Below, one piece after another: positions 1 to 10,735 of a stretch of DNA of 64,000 bases. Under the pieces are notes generated by a model. That model saw only the letters and a list, made by a program, of their open reading frames with translations. It had not been told where the DNA came from and did not search any database. Each line of letters starts with the position of its first letter. The stretch's first letter is position 1. Origin of the DNA: Flabesymbios commensalis (lineage: Eukaryota; Annelida; Polychaeta; Terebellida; Flabelligeridae); NCBI GenBank assembly GCA_964017125.1, contig OZ024902.1:54451267-54515266 (forward strand). Direction: 5' to 3'. A program made the translations under genes and the position numbers.

Positions 1-1500
1 TTCGAGTTGCTCCATTTCGACTGCAGGACATAGCTAATACTTAGACGTAGAGGTTTACTTTTTGATAATAGAAAAATGTTTACTACGGGTTAGGAAAGTA
101 TCAACAATTTGAAAAATATTCTCACTTTCATATGGATGGCCTTGTAAAATGGTTCGTAGATTTAAATCAACCTGTATGTCGATAAACGACCTTGCATATC
201 GTGTCTGGCATCTTGATAAAGTGGACAGGTAAAGAAAAAATGTTCTGATGTTTCTGATTTTCCGCATGCACACAAGTTATTTTCGATAATATGCATGTCA
301 GCCAAATGCTGATGTAATTCGCTGCAGTGCATGCGGATTCTCGCGAGTGTTATGTTTATTTTTATGCGACCACTATAATAATAAGGGGGAACAGGTGCAA
401 TCCCTTTTGATAATTTTACTTCTGATTTTGGATTCAATTGAATGTATGGAATCATCTAAATTGTTCCAGAATTTAGTAGTTCTTGAGAAAAAATAACTCT
501 TTGTTGCGTAGATTACATCTTGTTCGATCGCGAACATGACTAAGTAGATCGTCAATTAAATACTGGAGTGCATTACCATTTATAATATCATGGTAAAACA
601 AACATTTATGCTGCTGTCGGCGATGTTGCATTTTCTCACAACCTAGTTCAGTAAAATAACATTACTAGACGTACCGCGTATGTCACCAGAGATGATTCTC
701 CAAGCTCTTTTATGTACAGATTCAATGTGTGCTTGTTCTTCTTTGGTACAGTTATCAAAAATATGTATCAGAGTACTTTAAACCAGGTCTAATAAATGAT
801 TTATATAAAATGTCAAGCGTTTTCCGATTGACACCCTGTGGGATGTAGTTAAGCATGTTAATTTTAGTGTTTGCGGTAGCACAGAATATTATCAAGATGG
901 GATTCCCATTTTAAATTTTGCTGTAGTACAATGCCGAGATGTTTATGGTGCTTGCCCTGAGGTATTGGCACAAAGAAAAACAAGTTATGGGATTCTGGGC
1001 TTCCACTTAAAGCAAGAGTCATATCACATGATTTAGACGGACAAATGTTACTAGCCACTGGTTTGCCCATTCCTCCATTATTTTTAGATCTGCTGATAAT
1101 ATTTCGTCCTTTCTGGCCGAATTATAGCTTGCAATGTAAATAATATTATCATCTGCAAAGAGACTGATTCCGGATATTAGATTTTTCGATATATCGTTTA
1201 TGTATCTTGAAAACAAAACCGGGCCGGTTTGACAAGTAGCTGGAGAACAAATTATATATATTACCTGTGATACCTGCACATTCAAGTTTATGGGTCAATC
1301 CCTTATGCCATAAACGGTCAAAAGCCTTTGAAATATCACCAAAAACGATACGGATCTTTTTTTTCTCGTCAAGAGCTCGAGATAAAATAATGGTATATGT
1401 GGTCAAGTTGTTTTACAGCTCTATCACCTGGCTGAAAACCAGATTGAAATTTTGAAAGGAGATCATTGTCGCGAATATGATTAAATAAATACTTGAAAGC
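1..1500 (-). mobile_element. Jockey/CR1-type LINE, 3' part, decayed
   Basis: Fragments of a non-LTR reverse transcriptase lie in order on the minus strand in several frames. Near 1400-1300 there is RT text (FGDISKAFDRLWHKG), then YINDISKN and the catalytic box as FADDN (about 1200-1150), then HKHLGIVLQQNLKWESHLD (about 970-900), then a cysteine/histidine tail typical of LINE ORF2 ends (CACGKSETSEHFFFTCPLY, about 290-200). The order and motifs are those of the C-terminal half of ORF2 in Jockey/CR1-like elements. No single frame stays open, so it is inactive. The 3' end lies at or beyond the left window edge, and the 5' part is lost near the MITE at 1502. Confidence 0.85.
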
Positions 1501-1501
1501 T

Positions 1502-1747
1502 TTAACCCTTTAACCGTCGGTGGCGCATGTATTCGGGTTTTCATTTTTTATTAGCACATTAAGTACCACCTTTTAAACGTGTTAAAGATAAAATGTGACA
1601 TCTAACAGCAATATTTGAAAACAGTCGACCTCCATTTTGTCAAATCTGAATAATTTTCACTCACTTGAAGTTGTGGATCGCGTCAGCGAGACACAACTTC
1701 AAGTGGGAGAAAATTCAAATTGAATAATTTGGCGGTCATAGGGTTAA
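1502..1747. mobile_element. TTAA-flanked hairpin MITE (family H1)
   Basis: TTAA at both ends brackets inverted ends CCCTTTAACCG and, at the right, its near complement. About 40 bp from the right end is a perfect palindrome with 14-bp stems (CACTTGAAGTTGTG) around the loop GATCGCGTCAGCGAGA. TTAA target plus CCCTT ends is the piggyBac-type signature. There is no coding capacity, so it is non-autonomous. Relatives lie near 9330, 21660, 24442 and 63856. Confidence 0.8.
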
Positions 1748-2185
1748 GTACATGCCGATATTTCACAAAACTTTATTTTTTGAGTAGATTTATATGGCAA
1801 CATGGACCAAGTAAGATACACCATATGTAGGCCTATATAGCGAATAAAATCTAATTGGTCAAATATATAGGTAAATATAATAAATAAGTAAATAAAAGCT
1901 AAATAGATTTAAACATAAATCTGTATACAATAAATAAATAAATAAATTACCATGTCAAATTTGACTGCGATCCAACCAACTATTACCGTACAAAAGCCAT
2001 GAAATATTAATTTTTATAATTGCTTAATTTGGGTAAAATACTGCGCCATCTTGTGAAACGGTACTAATCGAGACGCAAGCATTGGCAACAAACATAAACA
2101 CCTTCACACACGAAGACTTTAAGACTAATGTAACTAATGTAAAAGCTTATTTTAAGTACAACAATCAGGTATACATGACCAGTGT
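1748..2185. other. AT-rich interval, nothing recognised
   Basis: AT-rich sequence with short TAAA/AATA runs. No coding, RNA or clear repeat structure was seen. Confidence 0.5.
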
Positions 2186-2189
2186 GACA

Positions 2190-2520
2190 GTGGGCTGTAT
2201 TCTCACCAGCGTTAAAACAACGCAGAGTTGACACTTATCAAGGTGTTCGAGCTTGCACCCCTCAAGAAGTCGGAGAAAAGATTGCCATGTAAATGGTACA
2301 CTGATGAGATACATCATAAAATAAACCTTTGGCCTATCCGCCGTTACCATGGTTACCGCGACTACCAGATCAGCTAGATGACGGGCAATCACTCTGTGAA
2401 GAATTCGCATCATTTTTTACTGGGAAAATTGTTGCTACCCATGCATGCTGTTGTGCACAGTGTAATTGTTGCCAACGTCGACCTGGACCGCCATTATTTC
2501 TGCTCTCACCAGACTCATAG
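2190..2520 (+). mobile_element. LINE ORF2 fragment (endonuclease-RT linker)
   Basis: Plus-strand frames give LKKSEKRLPCKWYTDEI and then LDDGQSLCEEFASFFTGKI. These match the linker between endonuclease and reverse transcriptase in CR1/L2-like LINEs (usual forms: APWYTDEI, then FxxFFxxKI). The two parts are in different frames. It probably belongs with the fragments at 2826, 3270 and 5620. A reverse-complement copy of 2205-2330 is embedded in the MITE at 4345-4465. Confidence 0.65.
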
Positions 2521-2639
2521 ATTTATACGTTATATACGTACTTTTGCGGCTGAAGAAAGCTCTGGGGTTTTAATTATTCTGGAAAAAACAGGTCTGGAAG
2601 TTACCATCCTTGCCAACTAGGCCTATAGGCCTGTATCCA

Positions 2640-2815
2640 AAATCACCGATTTTTTAATGATTTTAGCCTGGGCCTGTCCCTTTAAAGATAACGATTTGTA
2701 AATTTTTGGTCTCAAATAATTTTCAAGCACTTGATGTCGTGGATCGCGGTAGCGAGACGCAACCTCAATTGGTTGAAAATTTAAATAAATTAGCTTAGCA
2801 GGATAAGGGTTAAAA
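2640..2815. mobile_element. TTAA hairpin MITE (family H2), partial left end
   Basis: The segment shares 'gatttgtaaatttttggtct' with the copies at 4213 and 4620. It has a diverged hairpin around the loop GATCGCGGTAGCGAGA and the right end GCAGGATAAGGGTTAA. The left end is not clear. Confidence 0.6.
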
Positions 2816-2825
2816 AGTATTTTAA

Positions 2826-3070
2826 CTGCACAAAATGTGGACCGTCTTCAGCGGCTCCAGAACCGTGCAACAAGGATGGTATCACGCTCGAAGAGTAGAG
2901 TACATAATAACACCCACCCATAAAGACTCACACTGCCTGCCCATTCAGGTGAGAATTAACCATACGATAAGTGTGACGGCATACAAATGTATCCATGGAC
3001 TATCATGTTCATTATCCTTGTCTATTTATCGTTCCAATTCGTGGATCGAGAATGCCGTGACACAGAGTAT
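2826..3070 (+). mobile_element. LINE ORF2 C-terminal fragment
   Basis: Plus-strand frames give DRLQRLQNRATRMVSR, then RRVEYI, then PIQVRINHTISVTAYKCIHG. This is the C-terminal region of CR1/L2-type ORF2 (usual forms LQRVQNAAARL, WLPVQxRIxFK, KALHGLAP). Similar text recurs at 6292-6480. It is short and frameshifted. Confidence 0.75.
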
Positions 3071-3269
3071 TCAGGATGGAAAAGCTTGGCCGAAATATAA
3101 AGTCTTTTTTTCGAACTGACTTAGAACTCACTCAGGGAATAACCAGTTGATCAGCATCCGATGAGAGGAGATTTAAGTTATGTTTAAAGGTTGAAGCAAA
3201 TTATGGCTGACAGTTATGTATTACTTCATATGTGAGGGTGCATAGTTTGTTTTGTATTCTGAATTAAAC

Positions 3270-3780
3270 AGGAGTCGATGTAGCGATTTTAACAAGAAGA
3301 AACATGTCATCAACTATGCTGATGCTATGCAAATAGACATTTTTTACAGACCACATGTACCGGGTGATCTTGTTTGTGTGTGCATTGTACAGATTACAAG
3401 TCTGTTTTCAAGACACTAATCAACTAAACAACTACTCTCAAGTTGAGACTAAATGACTGTAAGACAAACGTCTTCGTACTTATGGTACTCATTAGCTCTC
3501 ATCAGCTTCGACCATATGGCTTACAGTACTAATTAAGCTTGCCATTTATGCTCGAAATATCGGTAATCATATCGATCAAATAAAGACAATGGTTAGCTTC
3601 ATCAACCACAAGATCGAAGTTGAATCATTTCACCTGTGCTGAATGAGACGAAATTCGCAATTACATCACAACTGGTGATTGCTAAAGATTGGTTGTTTAA
3701 CTAATTGTCTTGTAATCCCCAATATCGATTACTGTAATGGACTCTTGAATAGTCTAGCTGCACAAAATGAATGAAATTCC
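3270..3780 (+). mobile_element. LINE RT palm/thumb fragment
   Basis: Text around 3310 reads YADAMQIDIFYRPHVPGDLV, matching YADDTQIYI of CR1/L2-like RT with the catalytic pair altered. NIGNHIDQ and IDYCNGLLNSL follow downstream, as in the thumb of these elements. Several stops interrupt it. It closely matches 5985-6290. Confidence 0.75.
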
Positions 3781-4194
3781 CGATTTCTGATTTCGAACAT
3801 GCATGTCCAAAATAAGAAATACGGGGATTTCGTCTCTATATCTCGCTTAACAAATGCGAAACACAAAAACTAGTCTATGGACATGTTTACATCATTATGG
3901 TCGCATTAAGAAGCCAAAATGAAATCACCAATTTTTTGACGATTTTAGCCTGAATGAGTCGCTTTAACCCATACTATGTGGTCTCACTACCCTAATTAAG
4001 CGAGATCAGGAGAAAGTCATCACACAAAATATCTTCAATGCGGCTGTTCCAACCTCTGGTGAATAAAAAAAATACAGAGAACTTATAATTTTGAAGATAT
4101 TTCTAAACACTTTGCCTGCTGATCACGACAATACTCATTTTTATTTTCCTTTATCAGCTGATAAAATCACTGAAATTCGGAATGAAATGAGCGT
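3781..4194. other. Interval without recognised gene
   Basis: It contains 'aaatcaccaattttttgac', also seen near 2639, so it is repeat-derived. No coding region was identified. Confidence 0.45.
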
Positions 4195-4580
4195 TTAAAC
4201 ATGTTAAACATAAAGATTTGTAAATTATTGGTCTCAAATTAAACAAACATGAGTAATTTTCAAACACTTGAGGTTGTGGATCGCGGTAGCGAGACACAAC
4301 TTCAAGTGGTTGAAAAACTTCAAGTGGTTGAAAAACTTCAAGTGGTTTATTTTATGATGTATCTCATCAGTGTACCATTTACATGGCAATCTTTTCTCCG
4401 GCTTCTTGAGGGGTGCAAGCTCGAACACCTTGATAAGTGTCAACTCTGCGTTGTTTTAACGCTGGTGGTTGTGGATCGCGGTAGCGAGACACAACTTCAA
4501 GTGGTTGAAAAACTTCAAGTGGTTGAAAAACTTCAAGTGGTTGAAAATTTAAATAAATTAGCTTAGCAGGAAAAGGGTTA
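4195..4580. mobile_element. Compound H2 MITE with trapped LINE piece
   Basis: Two hairpin cores with the loop GATCGCGGTAGCGAGA occur at about 4270-4310 and 4467-4505. Each is followed by tandem repeats of 'acttcaagtggttgaaa'. Between them, 4345-4465 is the reverse complement of LINE fragment 2205-2330. The right end is GCAGGAAAAGGGTTAA. The array looks like a rearranged MITE rather than two independent insertions. Confidence 0.65.
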
Positions 4581-4617
4581 AGCACACGTTGTTTCTTCCG
4601 TGATGATATCACAGGGA

Positions 4618-4760
4618 TAAAGATTTGTAAATTTTTGGTCTCAAATTAAACAAACATGAGTAATTTTCAAGCACTTGGGGTCGTGGATCGCGGTAGCGAG
4701 ACACAACTTCAAGTGGTTGAAAATTTAAATAAATTAGCTTAGCAGGATAAGGGTTAAGCA
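4618..4760. mobile_element. H2 MITE, tandem second copy
   Basis: It repeats the previous element's body and right end (GCAGGATAAGGGTTAA). Flanking sequence is also duplicated: 'gatatcacagggata' at 4603 recurs as 'aatatcacagggata' at 4787. This indicates a local tandem duplication rather than a fresh insertion. Confidence 0.65.
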
Positions 4761-5490
4761 CAGCAACACGCTGTTTCTTTCGTGATAATATCACAGGGAT
4801 ACAGTGGGTGAAAATGCTTTGTGTCTGGTCTGTGACAGAGGGCATGGTTTTTACAGAATTTGAACTGTGGTGACATTTTTACACGGCAATGGGCGTAGCT
4901 CAAAATCTGTCTGGTCAGCATGCTTGCATCGGACGCGTTTTTGAACAAGGACAGCTCAAGCTTTAGTCTAATATGTGACACTTAATAAGGGTGAGAGGGT
5001 GATAAATGGCCAACTCGGCCTGTGTATTGGAATTAAGGCAGTATACATGTCATTAAATGGGACTGACATTTGGTGTGGTGAGACATTAGGCGTTGACGTA
5101 CAATATATTGTAATCGGCCATATTGATCTTAAAACGACATAATAATTTCCCACTGTATTTTGTGATATTGTTCATATATATTATTTTATAAGACAAATCG
5201 TTGAACGTAGTTTTGAATTTCGAAACACTTTAAAAAATAATTAGAACGTAATTTTCGAAGATAAATTACATTGCAGTCAGTGAAGCAAACAAGGATCTTA
5301 AACAGTTAAAACCATTGCGGCTATAACACGTAGAAAATACTATTTGCTAGTTATCGTTTAATATTATTATAATTATGCGACTCATATCATCCTAAAATAC
5401 CTTAATAAATTACGAAACTTTCATTGACATTACCGATCCAATGTTGACGTAATGTCGACTGAACGTTGGCCACCCAGCAGGGTTTGAGAT
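4761..5490. other. Interval without recognised gene
   Basis: Short open frames only, with no domain text recognised. AT content rises after 5160. Confidence 0.45.
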
Positions 5491-5493
5491 TGG

Positions 5494-5601
5494 CCAGTAA
5501 ACACACAACATTTGTGTAACATCTGTACAATGATGTACCAACTTCGAAGACTTTGGGCCGACGTTGTTTGAATGTTATACAAATGTTTGTGTTTACTGGA
5601 T
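5494..5601. mobile_element. Palindromic MITE, CCAGTAAACAC family (P2 type)
   Basis: The ends are inverted repeats CCAGTAAACACA / TGTTTGTGTTTACTGG. The body is a long imperfect palindrome centred on a 'cttcgaag' core. It belongs to the family with copies near 25698, 27471, 34491, 37029, 50309 and 50523. Confidence 0.75.
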
Positions 5602-5619
5602 GGTCTAATCTTTGGAGAC

Positions 5620-6530
5620 AGTAAATGGTCTTATACAGAAACTGGGGCTTTTGTCATTGTTGGTGACTTTAACCAACTGGTAACGAAAATAGAGCCTCAG
5701 GGGTTTGAACGTTTTCTCAATAATAGTGTTTGAAAACACGGTTCAAAATGAGTGGCAATGCACTGGACCTGATCATTACCCCTGACGACATTAATGTGAG
5801 TGATATAACTAGTATTTGACATTTGAATAAGACAGAGTGTTACTCTATTAGCAGTAATCTATGATTCCATGTCGGGACTGGTTGTGCATTCATTTTTGAT
5901 GTGTGTTATCATAAACGAAGCATTGTATCACAGATCAGTATAATCATGATAATAAACAATGTGACATACCATCAAGTATCATAATTATGTTGATGATATA
6001 CAAATATACATTTTTTACAGACCACATGTGCCGGATGATCTTGTTTGTGTGTGCATTCTACAGATTACAAGTATGTTGTCAAGACACTAAGCAACTTCTC
6101 GCTACTGTCAAGCTGAAACTAAATTAATGTAAGACAAACGTCCTCGTACTGATCAGTTCTCAGCAGCTTCGACAATATGGTTTACAGTACTAATTAAGCC
6201 TGCCATTTATGCTCAAAATATCGCGATCGGTAATCATTTCGATCAAATAATGACAATGGTTAGCTTTATCAAGTTGTCATGACAATGACAAGGATGGTAT
6301 CACGCTTGAGGAGTAGAGTACATAATAACACCTACCCATAAAGACTCACACTGCCTGCCCATTTAAGAGAGAATTAACCATACGATAAGTGTGACGGCAT
6401 ACAAATATATCCATGGACTACCTCCAAACTATCTGTCATCTATCCTGACTTCCAGTACAGGAGAGAATCGACTTCGTCAAAATCAGGTGTATCATGAACT
6501 CCACACACATTCAAAGTGATTAATAAAAAG
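5620..6530 (+). mobile_element. CR1/L2-type LINE, internally deleted
   Basis: Endonuclease text (FVIVGDFNQL at about 5655; ALDLIITPDDINVSDI at about 5762-5810) is followed directly by RT text YVDDIQIYIFYRPHVPDDLV (about 5991-6050). C-terminal text VRINYxxSV/YKYIHGLPPNYLSSILTS follows at about 6370-6450. Most of the RT between endonuclease and palm is missing. Multiple stops are present. The last part duplicates 2860-3010, so the fragments in 2.1-6.5 kb come from one LINE family. Confidence 0.8.
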
Positions 6531-7066
6531 CCAGGTATCTGGTACACGTGCTTCAGAGCTTCGGAAACATAGCTAATCCGCATAGAGAATAAACTAACTT
6601 GTTCAACCCCGTTTTTAGTTTCAGCTTCACCATTACTGGTATACTTTTATCGCATATACTGTAACCGTTGTTATCGGCTGTGTAGGTGAAGTCAGGCGTC
6701 TGAAAAAAACACAATAGTAATAATAGGTTCATCATCAATAACAGTTCAACCATACTCTACATACCTGCCATTCGTCATCTAGGAAAAAACGCATGTACTC
6801 TTTGGCCCTGGTGAAGGTGAAATTGTGGATTTTAGACATTTCTATCATCAAGTCTAGAAGGGTGGAGCTGCCACACTTGGGTACACGGTTATAGAAGATT
6901 CTCTTTGGCTTCTCAGCTACGTTGAGAGTTTTGGACACTTCATAAGCAGCTGCAACATTAGAGGAAGTTCCTGATGACGTTTGATTATAAAAGTAATATA
7001 CAGCAACATTTTTAATCACTTTAGCAGGCTTTCACTAAAATGTCATATTTGGTCGGGGTGACGATC

Positions 7067-7174
7067 CCAGCAAACACGAGATATTCTCCCAAGGTTGGAT
7101 TAATGTTTTTCCAGCGTCGTAGACAGTGGGCCAACATTGAACCATCCTTTGACGAATGTGTTGTGTTTACTGGG
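7067..7174. mobile_element. Palindromic MITE, CCAGCAAACAC family (P1 type)
   Basis: The ends are CCCAGCAAACACGAGA and GTTGTGTTTACTGGG. The core is 'cgtcgtagacagtgggcc', the family's palindromic centre. It lies in the intron between sulfotransferase-like exons 1 and 2. Confidence 0.75.
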
Positions 7175-7249
7175 ATAGTTGCGATAGTTGCAGCTTCTAG
7201 TTTTAAAATATCATTTATGTAATCTGTTCTATATAAACTGGCTGATTTG

Positions 7250-7530
7250 CATTGCATATTGTATTTGCTTTGCTTTGCGTTGCGTTGCGTTGCGTTGCGT
7301 CGCATTGCATTGTCTTTGCATTGCTTTGCATTGCATTGCATTGCATTGCATTGCATTGCATTGCATTGCATTGTATTGCATCGCATCGCATCGCATCGCA
7401 TCGCATTATCTTTGCATTGCATTGCATTGCATTGCATTGCATTGCATTGCATTGCATTGTCTTTACATTGCATTGAATTACATTGCATTTTATTGCATTG
7501 CATTACATTGCATCGGACTGCATTGCAAAT
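7250..7530. repeat. (TTGCA)n pentanucleotide array
   Basis: About 280 bp of TTGCA/TTGCG/TCGCA pentamers with variant blocks. It is intronic in the sulfotransferase-like gene. Long open frames across it (Cys/Ile/Ala/Leu/His or Met/Gln/Cys/Asn repeats) are a by-product of the period and are not genes. Confidence 0.95.
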
Positions 7531-7932
7531 ATACCAACTAATCAAATACGTACTGTCAGGTAAATCTTTCAGCATTTTCGCCAGTGACGTCATATCCACT
7601 TGACCCCATCTGTTGAACTTGACCCCGGTAGAGGCAACGGCAGTATCAGCGCCATCTTGGATTGTATTTACATAGTTTTTATATTCAATTCGACCGCTGT
7701 GAGGGGGTGAACTACAGTCCTGCCAGACTAGCAGCATGATAATCACAGATTGCGTAATAATGAGTGTCCATTGTAAGCAGAAGCGATGGCGTCCTCCCGC
7801 ACACAAGGCTCTCCATAGCTGAGAGAGGTGGCCCAGAAGTGCGACATTGTCAGCACAGGGCGATAATACAGGGCGTGTGTGGTATTTAGCAGTACCGTTC
7901 TGTAATGGCATCACTTTTCTCTCCTTCTTCAT

Positions 7933-9278
7933 AATCTCTACCACTCTTTGTCCTCCTCATCTGTAATCATAAAAAACAACGAATTTTTCACCTAACGAAA
8001 AGTTGGTTTCTACCAGTACAATCACAGAGTAACTTAATTCTAGCTCAGACAAATCATTTACAAGATTTATAGGTAAAGCCAGTGTTGTATTTGAAGATCA
8101 AAAGCTGCCAAACAACAAAATCCCAATACAAATACAGTATAAATAACCAATGGTTTATTCCAACAACAACTTATTTAGTCCAACAACAACTTATTTAGTC
8201 CAACAACAAATTCTTCACTCAAGCAACAAAAATCTAAGTCCGAAAACAAATGAAACTCAAACAACTATTCGAGCAACATGGGGATATATCGAAAGGGCGA
8301 GGGGAACGGGTCGTTTTCGAGATATAGGCCTACGTTACGATATTGTTAGGCCTACATTATAGGTATCTTAAATATAGTAGATATATAGGGCTTACGTGTA
8401 GGCGAATTCTAAAAGTAAGCCCACACATATTATGCTGAAGCCATATTGAAAACTAGATATTGATAGGATTGTGCATTATTCATTCAACGAATTCATACAC
8501 TAAACTAATACATATATTATAGAAGCTGTATTAAATCACTGTATAATATACACCACTATCCATCTACATATGTACAATGTATAGTGGAAACCGTGTACCC
8601 CGCGGATAAATAATGTATGACAAATAAATACCACAAATACAGTGTAGTTCACGGGTGTTCAATTCATTCTCGAGCTCAGTATTCCACACAGTCATATAGC
8701 TTACGCTCAGCAGACCTTATAATATCTGTTTACCCTGTTCGTGGTATCATCAACTCAACCGTAACTCAATAAGTCAACGCGTGCACTCTGCCTTATCAGA
8801 TGAACAAGACGCTGGTATGACACTGTCCTTGGGCTAGCGTAAAACGGCGCTGGCCCAGCACCGTGTCAGCGTTTTGTGTATGGGGGATCTGAGAAATCGT
8901 ATTAGTCGTGGGAGAGTGCGTTTTCAGATGTATTATGCCACGATCTATTTGTCCAGACTCAAGCATCAGGATAACCAATAGACGGTGAACTCAACCCCGT
9001 AGATCGGGTTACTCCCTGTGTAGTTGGGAGCAAGCAGCTAGTTTAGTATAACATAATCATTTAAACCAACACAGGTTGATGAACAGAAGGTAGATTTTTC
9101 CTGCTGATAGCAGTGTATCAAATCTTCGTGTAATAGTAAACGACTATCTCAAGACGAAAATAACAAGCTTGATGCAGTTTGCGTTGAATAAAGAATTAAA
9201 CAATTTTGCTGTCCCTAACTCACACTAAATCGTGTAAAATTAACAGGACTTCAACAAAAAATAATAAAAAGAATGATT
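7933..9278. other. Interval without recognised gene
   Basis: A short tandem of 'caacaacttatttagtc' lies near 8160-8210. Minus-strand text upstream of exon 1 has an acceptor-like 'gattacag' at about 7960, so a 5' untranslated exon could lie here. Nothing else was recognised. Confidence 0.4.
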
Positions 9279-9324
9279 GCTTATGGATAAATAAGGTCCC
9301 GATTATATATATATATTTTTTTTT

Positions 9325-9530
9325 TTAGCTCACTTTTAAATTACCACCTTTTAAACAATCTTGTTAAAGAAAAACGTGATATCAATCAGCAAGAGTTGAA
9401 AATAGTTAACCCTCATTTTGTCAAATCTGAAAAATGTTCACTCACTTGAAGTTGTGTCTCGCTGACGCGATCCACAACTTCAAGTTGGTGAAAATGCAAA
9501 TTGAATAACTTGGCGGTTACAGGGTCTGCA
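9325..9530. mobile_element. H1 MITE with inverted hairpin core
   Basis: The flanks match the H1 copies at 1502 and 24442 in the same orientation: 'ccattttgtcaaatctga' on the left and 'aaattgaataacttggcgg' on the right. The loop reads TCTCGCTGACGCGATC, the reverse complement of the usual loop. TTAA ends are no longer clear. Confidence 0.75.
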
Positions 9531-10115
9531 TACTGTAGTTACTGGATTGACATGACACAATGTGAAAAATGAAAGTAGAAAGGACTCTTTTCAATGCACT
9601 TTCACCTCTCATACAATCCTACGTGAGATACAGGCTGTCAAAACTGAGAAAAACGCCACCACGGTGGAAGATAATGATTGATATCGTCTTGTAACATGAC
9701 TCCAAGTACACGCGTCGATTTAAATAGAGAGAGAAGGAGATCATGGCGGATATGAAGACTACGGGCGTGAACTTCAAACTCCTACATCGTTCATAAGCTG
9801 GCTGTGACAGTCACACCGAGAAGACACTATTAATTATTCATTTACTGACGGTTAAAATAATTAGCTGTAAAAAATATATAATTAATCCAATAGGATCAGA
9901 CGGGACTTTCTGTGTTCACATACGGCGAACATTTAGATCTAAAATCATATTAAGGATACCACCGACAATGTTACAGAAGAAGCGCATCTGGATCAATGCA
10001 CCGAAAATAACAGCAACAGAAAACGACATTAGATTTAACGACATTAGGTTTGTAAGATAATTGTGCCCCGCTAAAAGAGCCAAAAATTTTTTTCTTACGT
10101 CGCTTCCAACGTTTA

Positions 10116-10221
10116 CCAGCAAACACGAGACATTGACCCAACGCTGCTGCGATGTTAGGCCAGACGCAGACGATAGCCTAACATTATAGCAGCATTGGAC
10201 CACTGTCCCGTGTTTGCTGGG
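10116..10221. mobile_element. Palindromic MITE, P1 type
   Basis: The ends are CCAGCAAACACGAGACATTG and CCGTGTTTGCTGG. It is shared with duplication copy C at 21136-21243, so it was present before the duplication. Confidence 0.8.
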
Positions 10222-10735
10222 AATTGATGGAAGATATTCAAGAATGATTGCTTGTTTCTCCATTGCTGTATTGACTGTGTGGGACTCTGTGTAACCAACA
10301 GTGATACTGTATGTAGGAGCGAAGACACAGAACGCACAATGGATTCTCTAACGCCGAGACAAGAAGAAAATAACGTGCTTTTTTACAAAACAACAAAAGA
10401 AGCATGGCGTGTGTCTTTGACAACAGACCGAAAACCTAATCATAGCAGAAAATTACTGTATGTATTGCTATTTTAGTACGCGTAAATCGACCCATGTCCA
10501 AAAATTCTTGAGGAGTCAACAATACTAACAATATGAAACAGAGAGAACAAATAAAGTTGTTGGCTCGTCTACTTCTTGAAAGATTAGTGGAATAAGCTAT
10601 TGCAATCAGAAAGAGAGGCTTATAGTGGTCTTCTACGTGACATTCAGACGGAACTAGAATTTTCACCCATTTTTCATTTGCGAATAATTTTCACTCCCTT
10701 GAAGTCAGCATCAACAAGACACAACTTTAAGTGAG

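Larger units (their letters stand above)
6553..7932 (-). pseudogene. 2-O-sulfotransferase-like gene, incomplete
   Basis: Three candidate exons lie on the minus strand. Exon 1 (7932-7554) starts at an ATG and encodes a basic N-terminus, one hydrophobic segment at about residues 51-70 (WTLIITQSVIIMLLVW) and a stem-like region, the layout of a type II Golgi protein. It ends at a plausible donor (ACA|GTACGT). Exon 2 (about 7030-6765) encodes RIFYNRVPKCGSSTLLDL. This matches the 5'-phosphosulfate-binding loop of heparan/uronyl 2-O-sulfotransferases (YNRVPK or YNRVGKCGS), which move sulfate from PAPS to uronic acids. It ends at CAG|GTATGT. A 65-bp intron with a T-rich tract and CAG leads to exon 3 (6699-6553), about 49 codons with no resemblance to the catalytic domain, ending in a stop. 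The rest of the sulfotransferase fold (about 250 residues, including the 3'-phosphate site) is not found. Exon 1 to 2 phase does not join cleanly. It may be a truncated copy or a pseudogene. Confidence 0.6.

Noticed and set aside
7188-7603. Cys/Ile/Ala/Leu/His-rich open frames on both strands
   Set aside because: By-product of the (TTGCA)n pentanucleotide array.
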